This document shows, piece by piece, positions 15,759-23,162 of a DNA stretch of 64,000 bases (positions are counted from its first letter, which is position 1; each line of letters begins with the position of its first letter). The stretch lies in the NCBI RefSeq assembly GCF_027886425.1, contig NZ_CP115671.1, positions 2,232,001-2,296,000 on the forward strand, read 5' to 3'. The notes beneath the pieces were generated by a model that saw nothing but the letters and a program-made list of their open reading frames with translations, was not told the DNA's origin and did not search any database. The stretch is from Brevundimonas vesicularis. GTDB taxonomy: Bacteria > Pseudomonadota > Alphaproteobacteria > Caulobacterales > Caulobacteraceae. The position numbers and the translations under genes were made by a program.

Positions 15759-17228
15759 CTACTCCGCGACCAGGCGCGCGGCCTCGACGGCGCCGTTCTG
15801 GCTGAGCGACAGATAGGCGGACGTGACCGCTTCGGCGAACCGGTCGTCAGCGGCCAGCGCGGGCGGGAAGACGGCGGACAGGCTCAGCAAGGCCGAAACG
15901 CGCGCCTGATCAGTGTGGGCGTCGGCCAATAGTTCGCAGGTCTTGGCGGCCAGAGGATCGTCGACGACGAAAATCTCGCCGCTTTCGATCACGCCCGACT
16001 GCCATTTCATCCAAGCGGCGACGCCCAAGGCCATGGCATCGATACCCGGCGCCGCCGCAAGACGTTCGGCGGCCCCGGCCAGCAGGCGCTGGGGCAGTTT
16101 CTGCGAGCCGTCCATGGCGATCTGGCGCGTACGGTGCATCAGGGCCGCATTGGAGAACCGGGCCATCAGCGCCTTACGATAGGCGGGGATGTCCAGACCT
16201 GGCGGGGGATTTAGCGTCGTTTCGGCCTCGTCCCACAGGGCCTCGACATAGTCGCGGAAGCCGGGAACGGCCACGACTTCGTGGACATGTTCATAACCCG
16301 ACAAGGCGCCCAGATAGGCGATGGCCGAGTGGGCGCCGTTCAGCAGCCGCAGCTTGGCGTCTTCCCACGGCTCGACCGCGTCGGTCAGCTGCACGCCGAG
16401 AGACGCAAAGTCAGGCCGTTCGCCGGCGAACCAGTCCTCAATCACCCACTGGGTGAAGGGTTCGGCCTTGACCATGCCCTGATCCTCGACGCCGAGACGA
16501 GCGGTCAGGCGGACAATGTCTTGGGGGATGGTCGCCGGGACGATCCGGTCGATCATCGTCTGGGGAAAGGCGCCCTCGGCCTCGATCCAGTCCGCCAGCG
16601 CCGGGTCGATCTGGCGCGCCATCGCCAGCACCCCGTCCCGGATGCGCTTGCCGTTATGGGGAAGGTTGTCGCAACTGATGACGGTGAAGGGCTTCAGTTC
16701 CGCCGCCTTGCGGGCCTGAAGCGCGGCGACGATGAAGCCCGGCGCCGTGCGGGGCGAGCCGATGTCGGCCAAGTCCGCCGCCACCTCCGGGTCGTCCAGC
16801 AGCAGGTCGCCGGTCGCCGGATCGAGGCGATAGCCCTTTTCGGTCACAGTCAGGGTGACGATGTGGACGTTGGCATCGGCCATGGCGGCGACCAGGGCGG
16901 CGGGATCTTCCGGCCCGACCATCACGCCCGCGCAGGCGCCGATCACCCGCAGATGCTCGTCCGATCCGTCACGCACGACCAGGGTGTACAGCCCGTCCTG
17001 CGGATTCAGCTGATCGCGTACGCCGGGCGACCGAAGCGAAGCGCCCAGCACACCCCAGCGCGGATCCCCCGACTTGATTGCATCGTCGAACACGACCGCC
17101 TGGTGGGCGCGGTGGAAGGCGCCGATGCCCAGATGGACGACACCCGTCTTCACCTGGGCGCGGTCGTAGCCGGGGACGGCGACGTCGGCGGACAGACCCT
17201 TGAGCTCGGCTTCGTTCAGTCTGCTCAC
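15759..17228 (-). CDS. uxuB: Hexuronate reductase (UxuB-type, mannitol dehydrogenase family)
   Basis: A 489-residue polyol dehydrogenase-family enzyme. N-terminal Rossmann part with VVHLGIGAFHRAHQAV and TLTVTEKGYRLDP, then the catalytic region with SCDNLPHNGKRI, DRIVPATIP, PFTQWVIEDWF, KLRLLNGAHSAIAYLG and QIAMDGSQKLPQRLL. The sequence resembles E. coli UxuB (fructuronate to mannonate) rather than UxaB. Its partner dehydratase, however, is UxaA-like and needs altronate, so it may in practice reduce tagaturonate. The GTG start at 17228 overlaps the uxaC stop by 4 nt (GTGA), giving coupled translation. The longer frame upstream lies within uxaC and is not used. Confidence 0.87.
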   Translation of the reverse strand: MSRLNEAELKGLSADVAVPGYDRAQVKTGVVHLGIGAFHRAHQAVVFDDAIKSGDPRWGVLGASLRSPGVRDQLNPQDGLYTLVVRDGSDEHLRVIGACAGVMVGPEDPAALVAAMADANVHIVTLTVTEKGYRLDPATGDLLLDDPEVAADLADIGSPRTAPGFIVAALQARKAAELKPFTVISCDNLPHNGKRIRDGVLAMARQIDPALADWIEAEGAFPQTMIDRIVPATIPQDIVRLTARLGVEDQGMVKAEPFTQWVIEDWFAGERPDFASLGVQLTDAVEPWEDAKLRLLNGAHSAIAYLGALSGYEHVHEVVAVPGFRDYVEALWDEAETTLNPPPGLDIPAYRKALMARFSNAALMHRTRQIAMDGSQKLPQRLLAGAAERLAAAPGIDAMALGVAAWMKWQSGVIESGEIFVVDDPLAAKTCELLADAHTDQARVSALLSLSAVFPPALAADDRFAEAVTSAYLSLSQNGAVEAARLVAE

Positions 17229-18640
17229 AGCTTGTAGGCCGCCTTGACCAAGCCATAGGTCAGGGCGTGGGCCAGTTCGTGCGCCTCGTCCTCCTCCATC
17301 CGGTGCTCGACGACCAGTTTGGCCAGGAAGCCGCAGTCCATGCGCCGCGCCACATCGTGGCGGGCGGGTATGGACAAGAAGGCGCGGGTGTCGTCGTTGA
17401 AGCCGACCGTATTGTAGAAGCCAGCCGTCTCGGTGACCTGCTCGCGGAAGCGACGCATCCCCTCGGGACTGTCGTGGAACCACCAGCTGGGCCCCAGTTT
17501 CAGCGCTGGATAGTGGCCGGCGAGCGGCGCCAATTCGCGGCTGTATGTGGTCTCGTCCAGGGTGAACAGGATCAGAGACAGACGGCTGTCCGACCCGAAC
17601 CGATCCAGCAGCGGCTTCAGCGCGCGGACGTAGTCGGTCTGGGTCGGGATATCGCAGCCCTTGTCACGGCCGAAACGGTTGAAGACGGTGGCGGAATGGT
17701 TGCGGAAACTGCCGGGGTGCAACTGCAAGACCAGACCGTCCTCGACCGACATGGCGGCCATTTCAGTCAGCATCTGGCCGCGGAACAACTCGGCATCGGC
17801 GGCGCTGGCAGGGGCGGTCGAGACACGCCGGAACAGGGCCTCGGCTTCGGCCCTGGGCAGATCGGCAGTGAAGGCTGTCGGGTGGCCGTGATCGGTCGAG
17901 GTGGCGCCCATTTCGATGAAGAAGGCACGCCGATCGCGTAGGGCCTGCAGGTATCCGTCCCAGCTTAGCGTGTCGCGGCCGGTCTGTTCGGCCAGGATTT
18001 TCAGATTGTCGCGGAAGCCTTCATAGTCGGGATCCAGAACCGGATCCGGACGATAGGCGGTCAGCACCCGTCCCTTCCAGTCCGAGGCTGCGATGGTCTT
18101 GTGATGCTCCAGCGTGTCCAGCGGGCTCTCGGTCGTGGTTAGGACCTCGATATTGTAGCGATCGAACAGGGCGCGCGGCCTGAAGGCGTCGGTCTTCAGG
18201 GCCGCATCGATCACGTCATAATAAAGATCGGCCGTCTCGGCCGACAGGCGCACGTCGATGCCGAAGGCCTCAGCATAGACCCAGTCGTGCCACATTCGCG
18301 AAGGCGTCCCCCGGAACAGGTGATAGTTCTCGGCGAAGCGCCGCCAGATCTTGCGCGGATCGGTCTCGACCGGCCCGCCATCGGCGCGCGGCACGCCCAG
18401 ATCCTCCATCGCCATGCCCTGCGAGTGCAGCATGCGGAAGACGTAGTGGTCGGGCGTGATCAGAAGTTCGGCCGGATTGGCGAAGGGTTCGTTCAACGCA
18501 AACCAGCTCGGGTCCGTATGACCATGCGGGCTGATGATCGGCAGCCCCTTGATCTCGCCATATAGACGACGCGCGATCGCGCGGGTGTCGGCGTCCGCCG
18601 AAAACAGGCGATCGGGGTTCAGTTTGAGCGGATGAACCAT
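17225..18640 (-). CDS. uxaC: Uronate isomerase
   Basis: A 471-residue glucuronate/galacturonate isomerase of the amidohydrolase superfamily, the usual family length. Diagnostic segments are LPIISPHGHTDPSWF with the HxH metal site near residue 33, TTESPLD, GFRDNLK, HPGSFRNHSATVFNRFG, LGPSWWFHDSPEGMRRF and TVGFNDDTRAFLSIPARHD. It converts D-galacturonate to D-tagaturonate, or D-glucuronate to D-fructuronate. I chose the ATG at 18640 for its GAGGA ribosome binding site; in-frame ATGs upstream add an unconserved extension. First gene of the uronate operon, preceded by an ACCGGT-type operator. Confidence 0.95.
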   Translation of the reverse strand: MVHPLKLNPDRLFSADADTRAIARRLYGEIKGLPIISPHGHTDPSWFALNEPFANPAELLITPDHYVFRMLHSQGMAMEDLGVPRADGGPVETDPRKIWRRFAENYHLFRGTPSRMWHDWVYAEAFGIDVRLSAETADLYYDVIDAALKTDAFRPRALFDRYNIEVLTTTESPLDTLEHHKTIAASDWKGRVLTAYRPDPVLDPDYEGFRDNLKILAEQTGRDTLSWDGYLQALRDRRAFFIEMGATSTDHGHPTAFTADLPRAEAEALFRRVSTAPASAADAELFRGQMLTEMAAMSVEDGLVLQLHPGSFRNHSATVFNRFGRDKGCDIPTQTDYVRALKPLLDRFGSDSRLSLILFTLDETTYSRELAPLAGHYPALKLGPSWWFHDSPEGMRRFREQVTETAGFYNTVGFNDDTRAFLSIPARHDVARRMDCGFLAKLVVEHRMEEDEAHELAHALTYGLVKAAYKL

Positions 18641-18721
18641 AGCGTTCCTCATTGCCTCGTGGCGGAGGCTTGGGTCGCCTCTCGATCTTGATCCAACAAA
18701 CCTACAACATGGACCGCAAAA

Positions 18722-18735
18722 AGACACCGGTTACC
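18722..18735. promoter_or_regulatory. ACCGGT-centred operator before uxaC
   Basis: AGACACCGGTTACC shares the 9-bp core GACACCGGT with the site before the TonB-dependent receptor (11338-11351); it is less symmetrical. It lies 82 bp upstream of the uxaC start in the otherwise empty stretch before the tRNA gene. This suggests that one regulator controls both operons. Confidence 0.5.
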
Positions 18736-18850
18736 ATCATGGAACCTCAGCTTGTTTTCGGCTTCGGACGTCGGATTTTAGGCAAGGCTGCGCTGACGCC
18801 TTGCGTCCGGGCGTGAGGCTGGACATAAGGGCCGCTCACCGCCCGTTCGG

Positions 18851-18926
18851 GCCGGCTTAGCTCAGTTGGTAGAGCGCCAGTTTTGTAAACTGGATGTCGC
18901 GGGTTCGATTCCTGCAGCCGGCACCA
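18851..18926 (+). tRNA. tRNA-Thr (anticodon TGT)
   Basis: A complete 76-nt cloverleaf with encoded CCA. The acceptor stem pairs GCCGGCT (18851-18857) with AGCCGGC (18916-18922). The D-loop includes AGCTCAGTTGGTAGAGC. The anticodon stem is CCAGT/ACTGG around loop TTTGTAA, with anticodon TGT at 18884-18886. The T-arm contains GGGTTCGATTCC. Discriminator A at 18923, then CCA. Confidence 0.97.
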
Positions 18927-18947
18927 CGCCTTTCGACCATCGGGGAC

Positions 18948-19574
18948 ATGGCCGACACCACCAACAAGCTGGGCCACAAGATCGGTGCGCGAGGGGGCAG
19001 AACCCGCCAGGCGATCCTCGACGCGACCCAACGCCTGTTGAACGAGCGGCATTACGGTGAAATCCGCGTCGCCGATCTGGCCTCGGCCGCCGGTGTATCG
19101 CCTTCCAACTTCTACACCTATTTCAAGACGGTCGAAGAACCTGTGCTGGCGCTATGCGAGGTCGCCGCGACGGATTTTCAGGGGCTGGCGGCGCATTTCC
19201 AGGCCGACTGGCCGGGCGACAAGGCCTTCGTCATCGCGCGCGCCTTCATTCTAGACGTGATGGCCATCTGGCGCAGCCACGGTCAGGTGCTGCGCGTCGA
19301 ACATATGCTTGCGGACAATGGCGACGCCGCCTTCGTCGAAAGCCGGGTGCGCCGTTTGCGCCGGCTGCACCTGTCGATCGAACGGCGCGTGGCTCAGGCC
19401 CACGCCAGCGGCCTGCATCCCAAGGATTACAATCCACGGCTGGCGTCCTACCAGATCGCCTCCATCGCCGAATCGACGGCGGCCAGTTTCGATCTGTTGC
19501 GGCGGGCCGATACGCCCGAAGCCATCCTGGATACGGCGGCCATCATCATCGTGAAGCTGACGACCGGACGTTAG
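18948..19574 (+). CDS. TetR-family transcriptional regulator
   Basis: A 208-residue repressor with an N-terminal helix-turn-helix at about residues 17-65 (RTRQAILDATQRLLNERHYGEI, VADLASAAGVSPSNFYTYF) and an all-helical ligand domain. The ATG at 18948 has a short GGGG ribosome binding site and follows the tRNA by only 21 nt; in-frame codons upstream lie inside the tRNA and were discarded. No obvious target gene is adjacent, and its 3' end overlaps the convergent prepilin peptidase by 4 nt. Ligand and regulon cannot be told. Confidence 0.88.
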   Translation: MADTTNKLGHKIGARGGRTRQAILDATQRLLNERHYGEIRVADLASAAGVSPSNFYTYFKTVEEPVLALCEVAATDFQGLAAHFQADWPGDKAFVIARAFILDVMAIWRSHGQVLRVEHMLADNGDAAFVESRVRRLRRLHLSIERRVAQAHASGLHPKDYNPRLASYQIASIAESTAASFDLLRRADTPEAILDTAAIIIVKLTTGR

Positions 19575-20335
19575 AGCCCCAACGGCCCATACAGCCAGGT
19601 CATCCAGATCCCGACGGCCAGGAAGACGCCGAACGGCAGCTTTTCCGATCCGCCGACGCTGCGCCGAACCACCAGAATGCCGAAGACTAGGCTGAGCCCG
19701 ACCGCGCAGGCCCACAGCAGCACGCTGGGCAGGCCCATCCAGCCGACCCACGCCCCTGCCCCCGCGAACAGGAAGGGGTCGCCTCCCCCGAGCCCCTGGC
19801 GCTTGCGGACGAGTTGGTACAGCCAGCCGACCAGCCAAAGTCCGCCAAAACCGACCACCGCGCCAATCAGATGGGAAAAGCCGAGGCCCCAGTCCAGAAT
19901 CAGGGCGACCGTGACGCCGGTCGCGATCAACGGCAGCGTCAGACTGTCCGGCAGCCAGAAGTGTTCACCGTCGACGATGGCGATCAGCAACAGCTGCCAA
20001 CCCAGAACGGCCGTGGCGGCGATCATGAATGTCGAGGCGCCGCCCGTCACACCCCACACGCCGGCCCAGATGCCGACGCCGGCCGAAGCTAACTCGATCA
20101 GCGGATAACGCGGCGAAATCCGCGTGTGGCATCGCGCACACCGCCCGCGCAAACCAAGCCAGCTGAAGACCGGCACAAGCTCCCAGGGACGTAGCGTCTG
20201 ATCACAGCCCCGGCAGCGCGAGCGGGCGACGACGATGTCCTCGTCGCGCGGCAGGCGAACGCTGACGGCGGCGATGAAACTGCCGACGATCAGGCCCAGC
20301 CCGCCCATGACGGCGGCGGCGAGTACAGGATTCAT
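19571..20335 (-). CDS. Prepilin peptidase / N-methyltransferase (A24 family, PilD/GspO type)
   Basis: A 254-residue integral membrane protein with about seven or eight hydrophobic segments. The cytoplasmic N-terminal loop carries a four-cysteine zinc site (CRGC at 41-44 and CARC at 66-69) followed by YPLIELAS, typical of the bifunctional form that cleaves and N-methylates type IV prepilin-like leaders. The two catalytic aspartates lie in VDGEHFWLPD and GLGGGDP. No pilin or type II secretion genes are nearby, so it probably serves substrates encoded elsewhere. The short CpaA-type peptidases used for Flp pili lack the zinc domain, so this is a different enzyme. Confidence 0.9.
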   Translation of the reverse strand: MNPVLAAAVMGGLGLIVGSFIAAVSVRLPRDEDIVVARSRCRGCDQTLRPWELVPVFSWLGLRGRCARCHTRISPRYPLIELASAGVGIWAGVWGVTGGASTFMIAATAVLGWQLLLIAIVDGEHFWLPDSLTLPLIATGVTVALILDWGLGFSHLIGAVVGFGGLWLVGWLYQLVRKRQGLGGGDPFLFAGAGAWVGWMGLPSVLLWACAVGLSLVFGILVVRRSVGGSEKLPFGVFLAVGIWMTWLYGPLGL

Positions 20336-20368
20336 CAGGACGTCCCGAAGGCGGCGAACCCTTCTGGC

Positions 20369-22237
20369 TTAGCCGCCTCCGAGCGCCACCGCCACATGAT
20401 AGGTCACCAGCGACGCCAGATAGGCCAGACCGAACATGTAGCCGATCATGATCCAGGTCCATTTCAGCGAGTTGGTCTCGCGCCGCACGACGCCCAATGT
20501 CGCCACGCACTGGGGCGCGAAGATGTACCAGGCCAGGAAGGACAAGGCTGTCGCCAGCGACCAGTGCGACGCCAGGGTCGAGGCTAGAAGGCCCGTCGCA
20601 TTCTCGGCGTCAGCGATGGCGTAGGTCGTGCCAAGCGCCGCCACTGCAACCTCACGCGCCGCCATGCCGGGGATCAGGGCGATCACCATCTGCCAGTTGA
20701 AGCCGATGGGCGCGAAGATCGGCTCCAGAGCGCGGCCGATCATGCCCGCGAACGAATAGTCGATGGCCGGCAGGGTCGCGTTCTCGGGCGGATAGGGGAA
20801 GGTCGCCAGCACCCACAAGATGATCACCAACGGCAGGATGATGCGGCCCGCGCGGTTCAGGAAGATCTTGGCCCGGAGCCACAGATTGAAGCCGACGCTG
20901 CGCAGGTCCGGCGTCTTGTAGGCCGGAAGCTCCATCATGAAGGGCTCGACCGCCCCTCGCCAGAACACTTTGCGGATCAGCAGGGAGACGATCAGGGCGC
21001 TGACGATGCCGGCGGCGTAGAGGCCGAACATCACAAGGCCCTGCAGATTGGCGAAGCCCCAGACCGTCTCATTCGGAATGAAGGCGGCGATGATCAGCGT
21101 ATAGACCGGGATGCGCGCTGAGCAGGTCATCAGCGGGGCGACCAGGATGGTGGTCAGGCGGTCGCGTCGCGAATCGATCACCCGCGCCGCCATGACGCCG
21201 GGAATGGCGCAGGCGAAACTGGACAGCAGCGGGATGAAGGCCCGGCCGTGCAGCCCCGCCCCGCCCATGATCTTGTCCATCAGGAAGGCCGCGCGCGCCA
21301 TATAGCCGAAGTCTTCCAGCGCGATGATGAACAGGAAGAGGATCAGAATCTGCGGCAGGAACACTAGCACGCTGCCGACGCCGGAAATGATCCCGTCAAC
21401 GATCAGGCTTTGCAGCAGACCGTCAGGCAAGACGTTGGCGACCAAGCCGCCCAACCAGGCGATGCTGGCCTCGATCCCGTCCATTACGGGCGCGGCCCAG
21501 CTGAACACGGCCTGGAACATCACGAACAGCAGGGCGAACAGGATCAGCAGCCCGCCGACCGGATGCAGCAGCACTGAGTCGATCTTGCCGGTAAGGGTAT
21601 CGGGCCGCTCCGGCGGGCGGACGCAGGCCTTCATGATCCGCTCGGCTTCGCGGGCCGCGGCTCGTAGCTCGGCGGCGTCCGGACTGCGCCATTGGCTTTC
21701 GGTCACGGCCGCGACGGCCGCCTGGTCCTCAATGGCGGCGACCAGATCGTCGATGCCGCGCTTGCGCGTGGCCACGGTGGTGATGATCGGCACGCCCAGT
21801 TCGGCGCGCAGTCGCTCCAGATCGATGCGCAGGCCCTGGCGCTGGGCGATGTCATACATGTTCAGCGCCAGAACCATGGGCCGCCCGACGGCCTTCAGCT
21901 CCAGGATCAGCCGCAGGACCAGACGCAGGTTGGTGGCGTCGGCGACGCAGACCACGACGTCGGGCGGCGTCTCGCCGGCCAGTCGCCCCAGAACGGCGTC
22001 GCGCGTGACCTCCTCGTCCGGACTGCGGGCGCGCAGGGAATAGGTGCCGGGCAGGTCCAGCACCGACATCGTGCGGCCGGAGGCGGCGCGGATCAGGCCT
22101 TCCTTACGCTCCACCGTCACGCCGGCGTAGTTGGCGACCTTCTGATGAGCGCCGGTCAGGGCGTTGAACAGAGCGGTCTTGCCGCTATTGGGATTGCCGA
22201 CCAGCGCGACGCGGGCCGTCTTCAGCGCGATGTCCAT
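20369..22237 (-). CDS. feoB: Ferrous iron transport protein B
   Basis: A 622-residue Fe2+ transporter. N-terminal G-protein domain: GNPNSGKT (G1, about 14-21), YAGVTVERKEG (G2/switch I), DLPGTYSL (G3) and NMYD (G4). A membrane domain follows with two gate-like halves, including CAIPGVMAARVI, CSARIPVYTLII and APQCVATL. At the low end of the FeoB size range, it lacks a long C-terminal cytoplasmic tail. The ATG at 22237 overlaps the feoA stop by one base (TGATG), indicating translational coupling. It imports ferrous iron under low oxygen or reducing conditions. Confidence 0.95.
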   Translation of the reverse strand: MDIALKTARVALVGNPNSGKTALFNALTGAHQKVANYAGVTVERKEGLIRAASGRTMSVLDLPGTYSLRARSPDEEVTRDAVLGRLAGETPPDVVVCVADATNLRLVLRLILELKAVGRPMVLALNMYDIAQRQGLRIDLERLRAELGVPIITTVATRKRGIDDLVAAIEDQAAVAAVTESQWRSPDAAELRAAAREAERIMKACVRPPERPDTLTGKIDSVLLHPVGGLLILFALLFVMFQAVFSWAAPVMDGIEASIAWLGGLVANVLPDGLLQSLIVDGIISGVGSVLVFLPQILILFLFIIALEDFGYMARAAFLMDKIMGGAGLHGRAFIPLLSSFACAIPGVMAARVIDSRRDRLTTILVAPLMTCSARIPVYTLIIAAFIPNETVWGFANLQGLVMFGLYAAGIVSALIVSLLIRKVFWRGAVEPFMMELPAYKTPDLRSVGFNLWLRAKIFLNRAGRIILPLVIILWVLATFPYPPENATLPAIDYSFAGMIGRALEPIFAPIGFNWQMVIALIPGMAAREVAVAALGTTYAIADAENATGLLASTLASHWSLATALSFLAWYIFAPQCVATLGVVRRETNSLKWTWIMIGYMFGLAYLASLVTYHVAVALGGG

Positions 22238-22503
22238 CAGGCGGCGCCCAGCCGGATCGAGAGGCTTTCCGCCTCGTGGCGACGCAGGGCCACGCGCATA
22301 TCGTCCACCTTCATGGCGATGGGGTCGCGTCCGAACAGACCTTCGTGCAGCAGTTCGATTTGCGCGCCTTCGACAAAGCCCAGTTCCAGCAGACGGCGTT
22401 CCAGCTCGACCGCCTCGCCCTGATGGTGACAATGGGCGCCGACCTGAACGATGACGCCGCGATCGCCGCGTCGGGCCTGGCTCAACTTGATGGTGTCGGT
22501 CAA
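22237..22503 (-). CDS. feoA: Ferrous iron transport protein A (TTG start)
   Basis: An 88-residue SH3-like protein with the FeoA segments LSQARRGDRGVIVQVG, LERRLLELGFVEGAQIELLHEG and DPIAMKVDDMRVALRRHEAESL. No ATG or GTG exists at a suitable place. I chose the TTG at 22501-22503, which gives the usual FeoA length; the frame extends further upstream but without conservation. It is coupled to feoB and is thought to interact with the G-protein domain. A Fur-like palindrome lies 55 bp upstream. Confidence 0.85.
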   Translation of the reverse strand: MTDTIKLSQARRGDRGVIVQVGAHCHHQGEAVELERRLLELGFVEGAQIELLHEGLFGRDPIAMKVDDMRVALRRHEAESLSIRLGAA

Positions 22504-22557
22504 TTCTACGCTCGCACGGGCGAGGCCGCTCCCCGACGGCTCCGCGTTTCTTTGACA

Positions 22558-22568
22558 CTGATTATCAG
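22558..22568. promoter_or_regulatory. Fur-like palindrome upstream of feoAB
   Basis: CTGATTATCAG is a perfect inverted repeat with one central base, 55-65 bp upstream of the feoA start and about 90 bp from the divergent cytochrome gene. It resembles the core of Fur/Irr-type operators, and feoAB is a classical iron-regulated operon. The match is short. Confidence 0.42.
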
Positions 22569-22654
22569 GTGCGAGGGGTCTACGTCCAGCAGGACAGCTT
22601 GACCAATTGCCGCGCCGGTGCGTTGCGGTATCACAAGGCAAACAGGAAGCCGCC

Positions 22655-23158
22655 ATGACACGCCACGCCCTCGTCGCCCCCCTTCTTCTGGCCCCGCTTT
22701 TGACCCTTGCCGCCTGTGGCCAGGGCGAGCCGTCCGCGACCACGCCTGCCGCGCCAGTTCACGTGCTGACGGATGTGGAAAAGGCGACACTGCTGGCCTC
22801 CCTTCCCGCCCCCTACAATGCGGGCGATCTCGAGAACGGGCGTCGGGCGTTTGCGCGCTGTCGCGCTTGCCACACCATCGGCGAAGGCGGCCCGGACATG
22901 GCGGGGCCAAACCTGTACGGTGTGTTCGGCCGCAAGGCGGGCGATCGCCCGCGCTACAACTATTCCAACGCCATGCGTACGGCGAACTTCACATGGGACG
23001 CCGAGAAGCTGGATCACTGGCTGGAAAACCCACGCACCTTCCTGCCCGGCAACAAGATGACCTTCCCCGGTCTGCCCGACGCCACGGATCGCCGCGACGT
23101 CATCGCCTTCCTGAAGGTGGAGACGGGCTACAAGCCGGAGCCTGCGCCCGCCGCTTGA
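22655..23158 (+). CDS. Class I cytochrome c, membrane-anchored lipoprotein
   Basis: A 167-residue c-type cytochrome. The N-terminus has a signal sequence ending in a lipobox (LAAC, Cys21), so it is probably lipid-anchored on the periplasmic face. A Ser/Thr/Ala/Pro-rich linker precedes the haem domain with CRACH (Cys69, Cys72, His73), GPNLYGVFGRKAG and the axial ligand Met135 in GNKMTFPG. This is the pattern of small electron-transfer cytochromes such as cytochrome c552. The ATG at 22655 has an AGGAAG ribosome binding site. It diverges from feoAB with only about 150 bp between them, which may put it under the same iron-dependent promoter region. The electron-transfer partner is unknown. Confidence 0.88.
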   Translation: MTRHALVAPLLLAPLLTLAACGQGEPSATTPAAPVHVLTDVEKATLLASLPAPYNAGDLENGRRAFARCRACHTIGEGGPDMAGPNLYGVFGRKAGDRPRYNYSNAMRTANFTWDAEKLDHWLENPRTFLPGNKMTFPGLPDATDRRDVIAFLKVETGYKPEPAPAA

Positions 23159-23162
23159 TCCG

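Noticed and set aside
14355..15932. 525-aa plus-strand frame across uxaA
   Set aside because: Antisense to uxaA, no motif, composition of a codon-position shadow.
18747..19052. 101-aa minus-strand frame over the tRNA-Thr gene
   Set aside because: It reads through a perfect tRNA on the other strand and has no domain or ribosome binding site.
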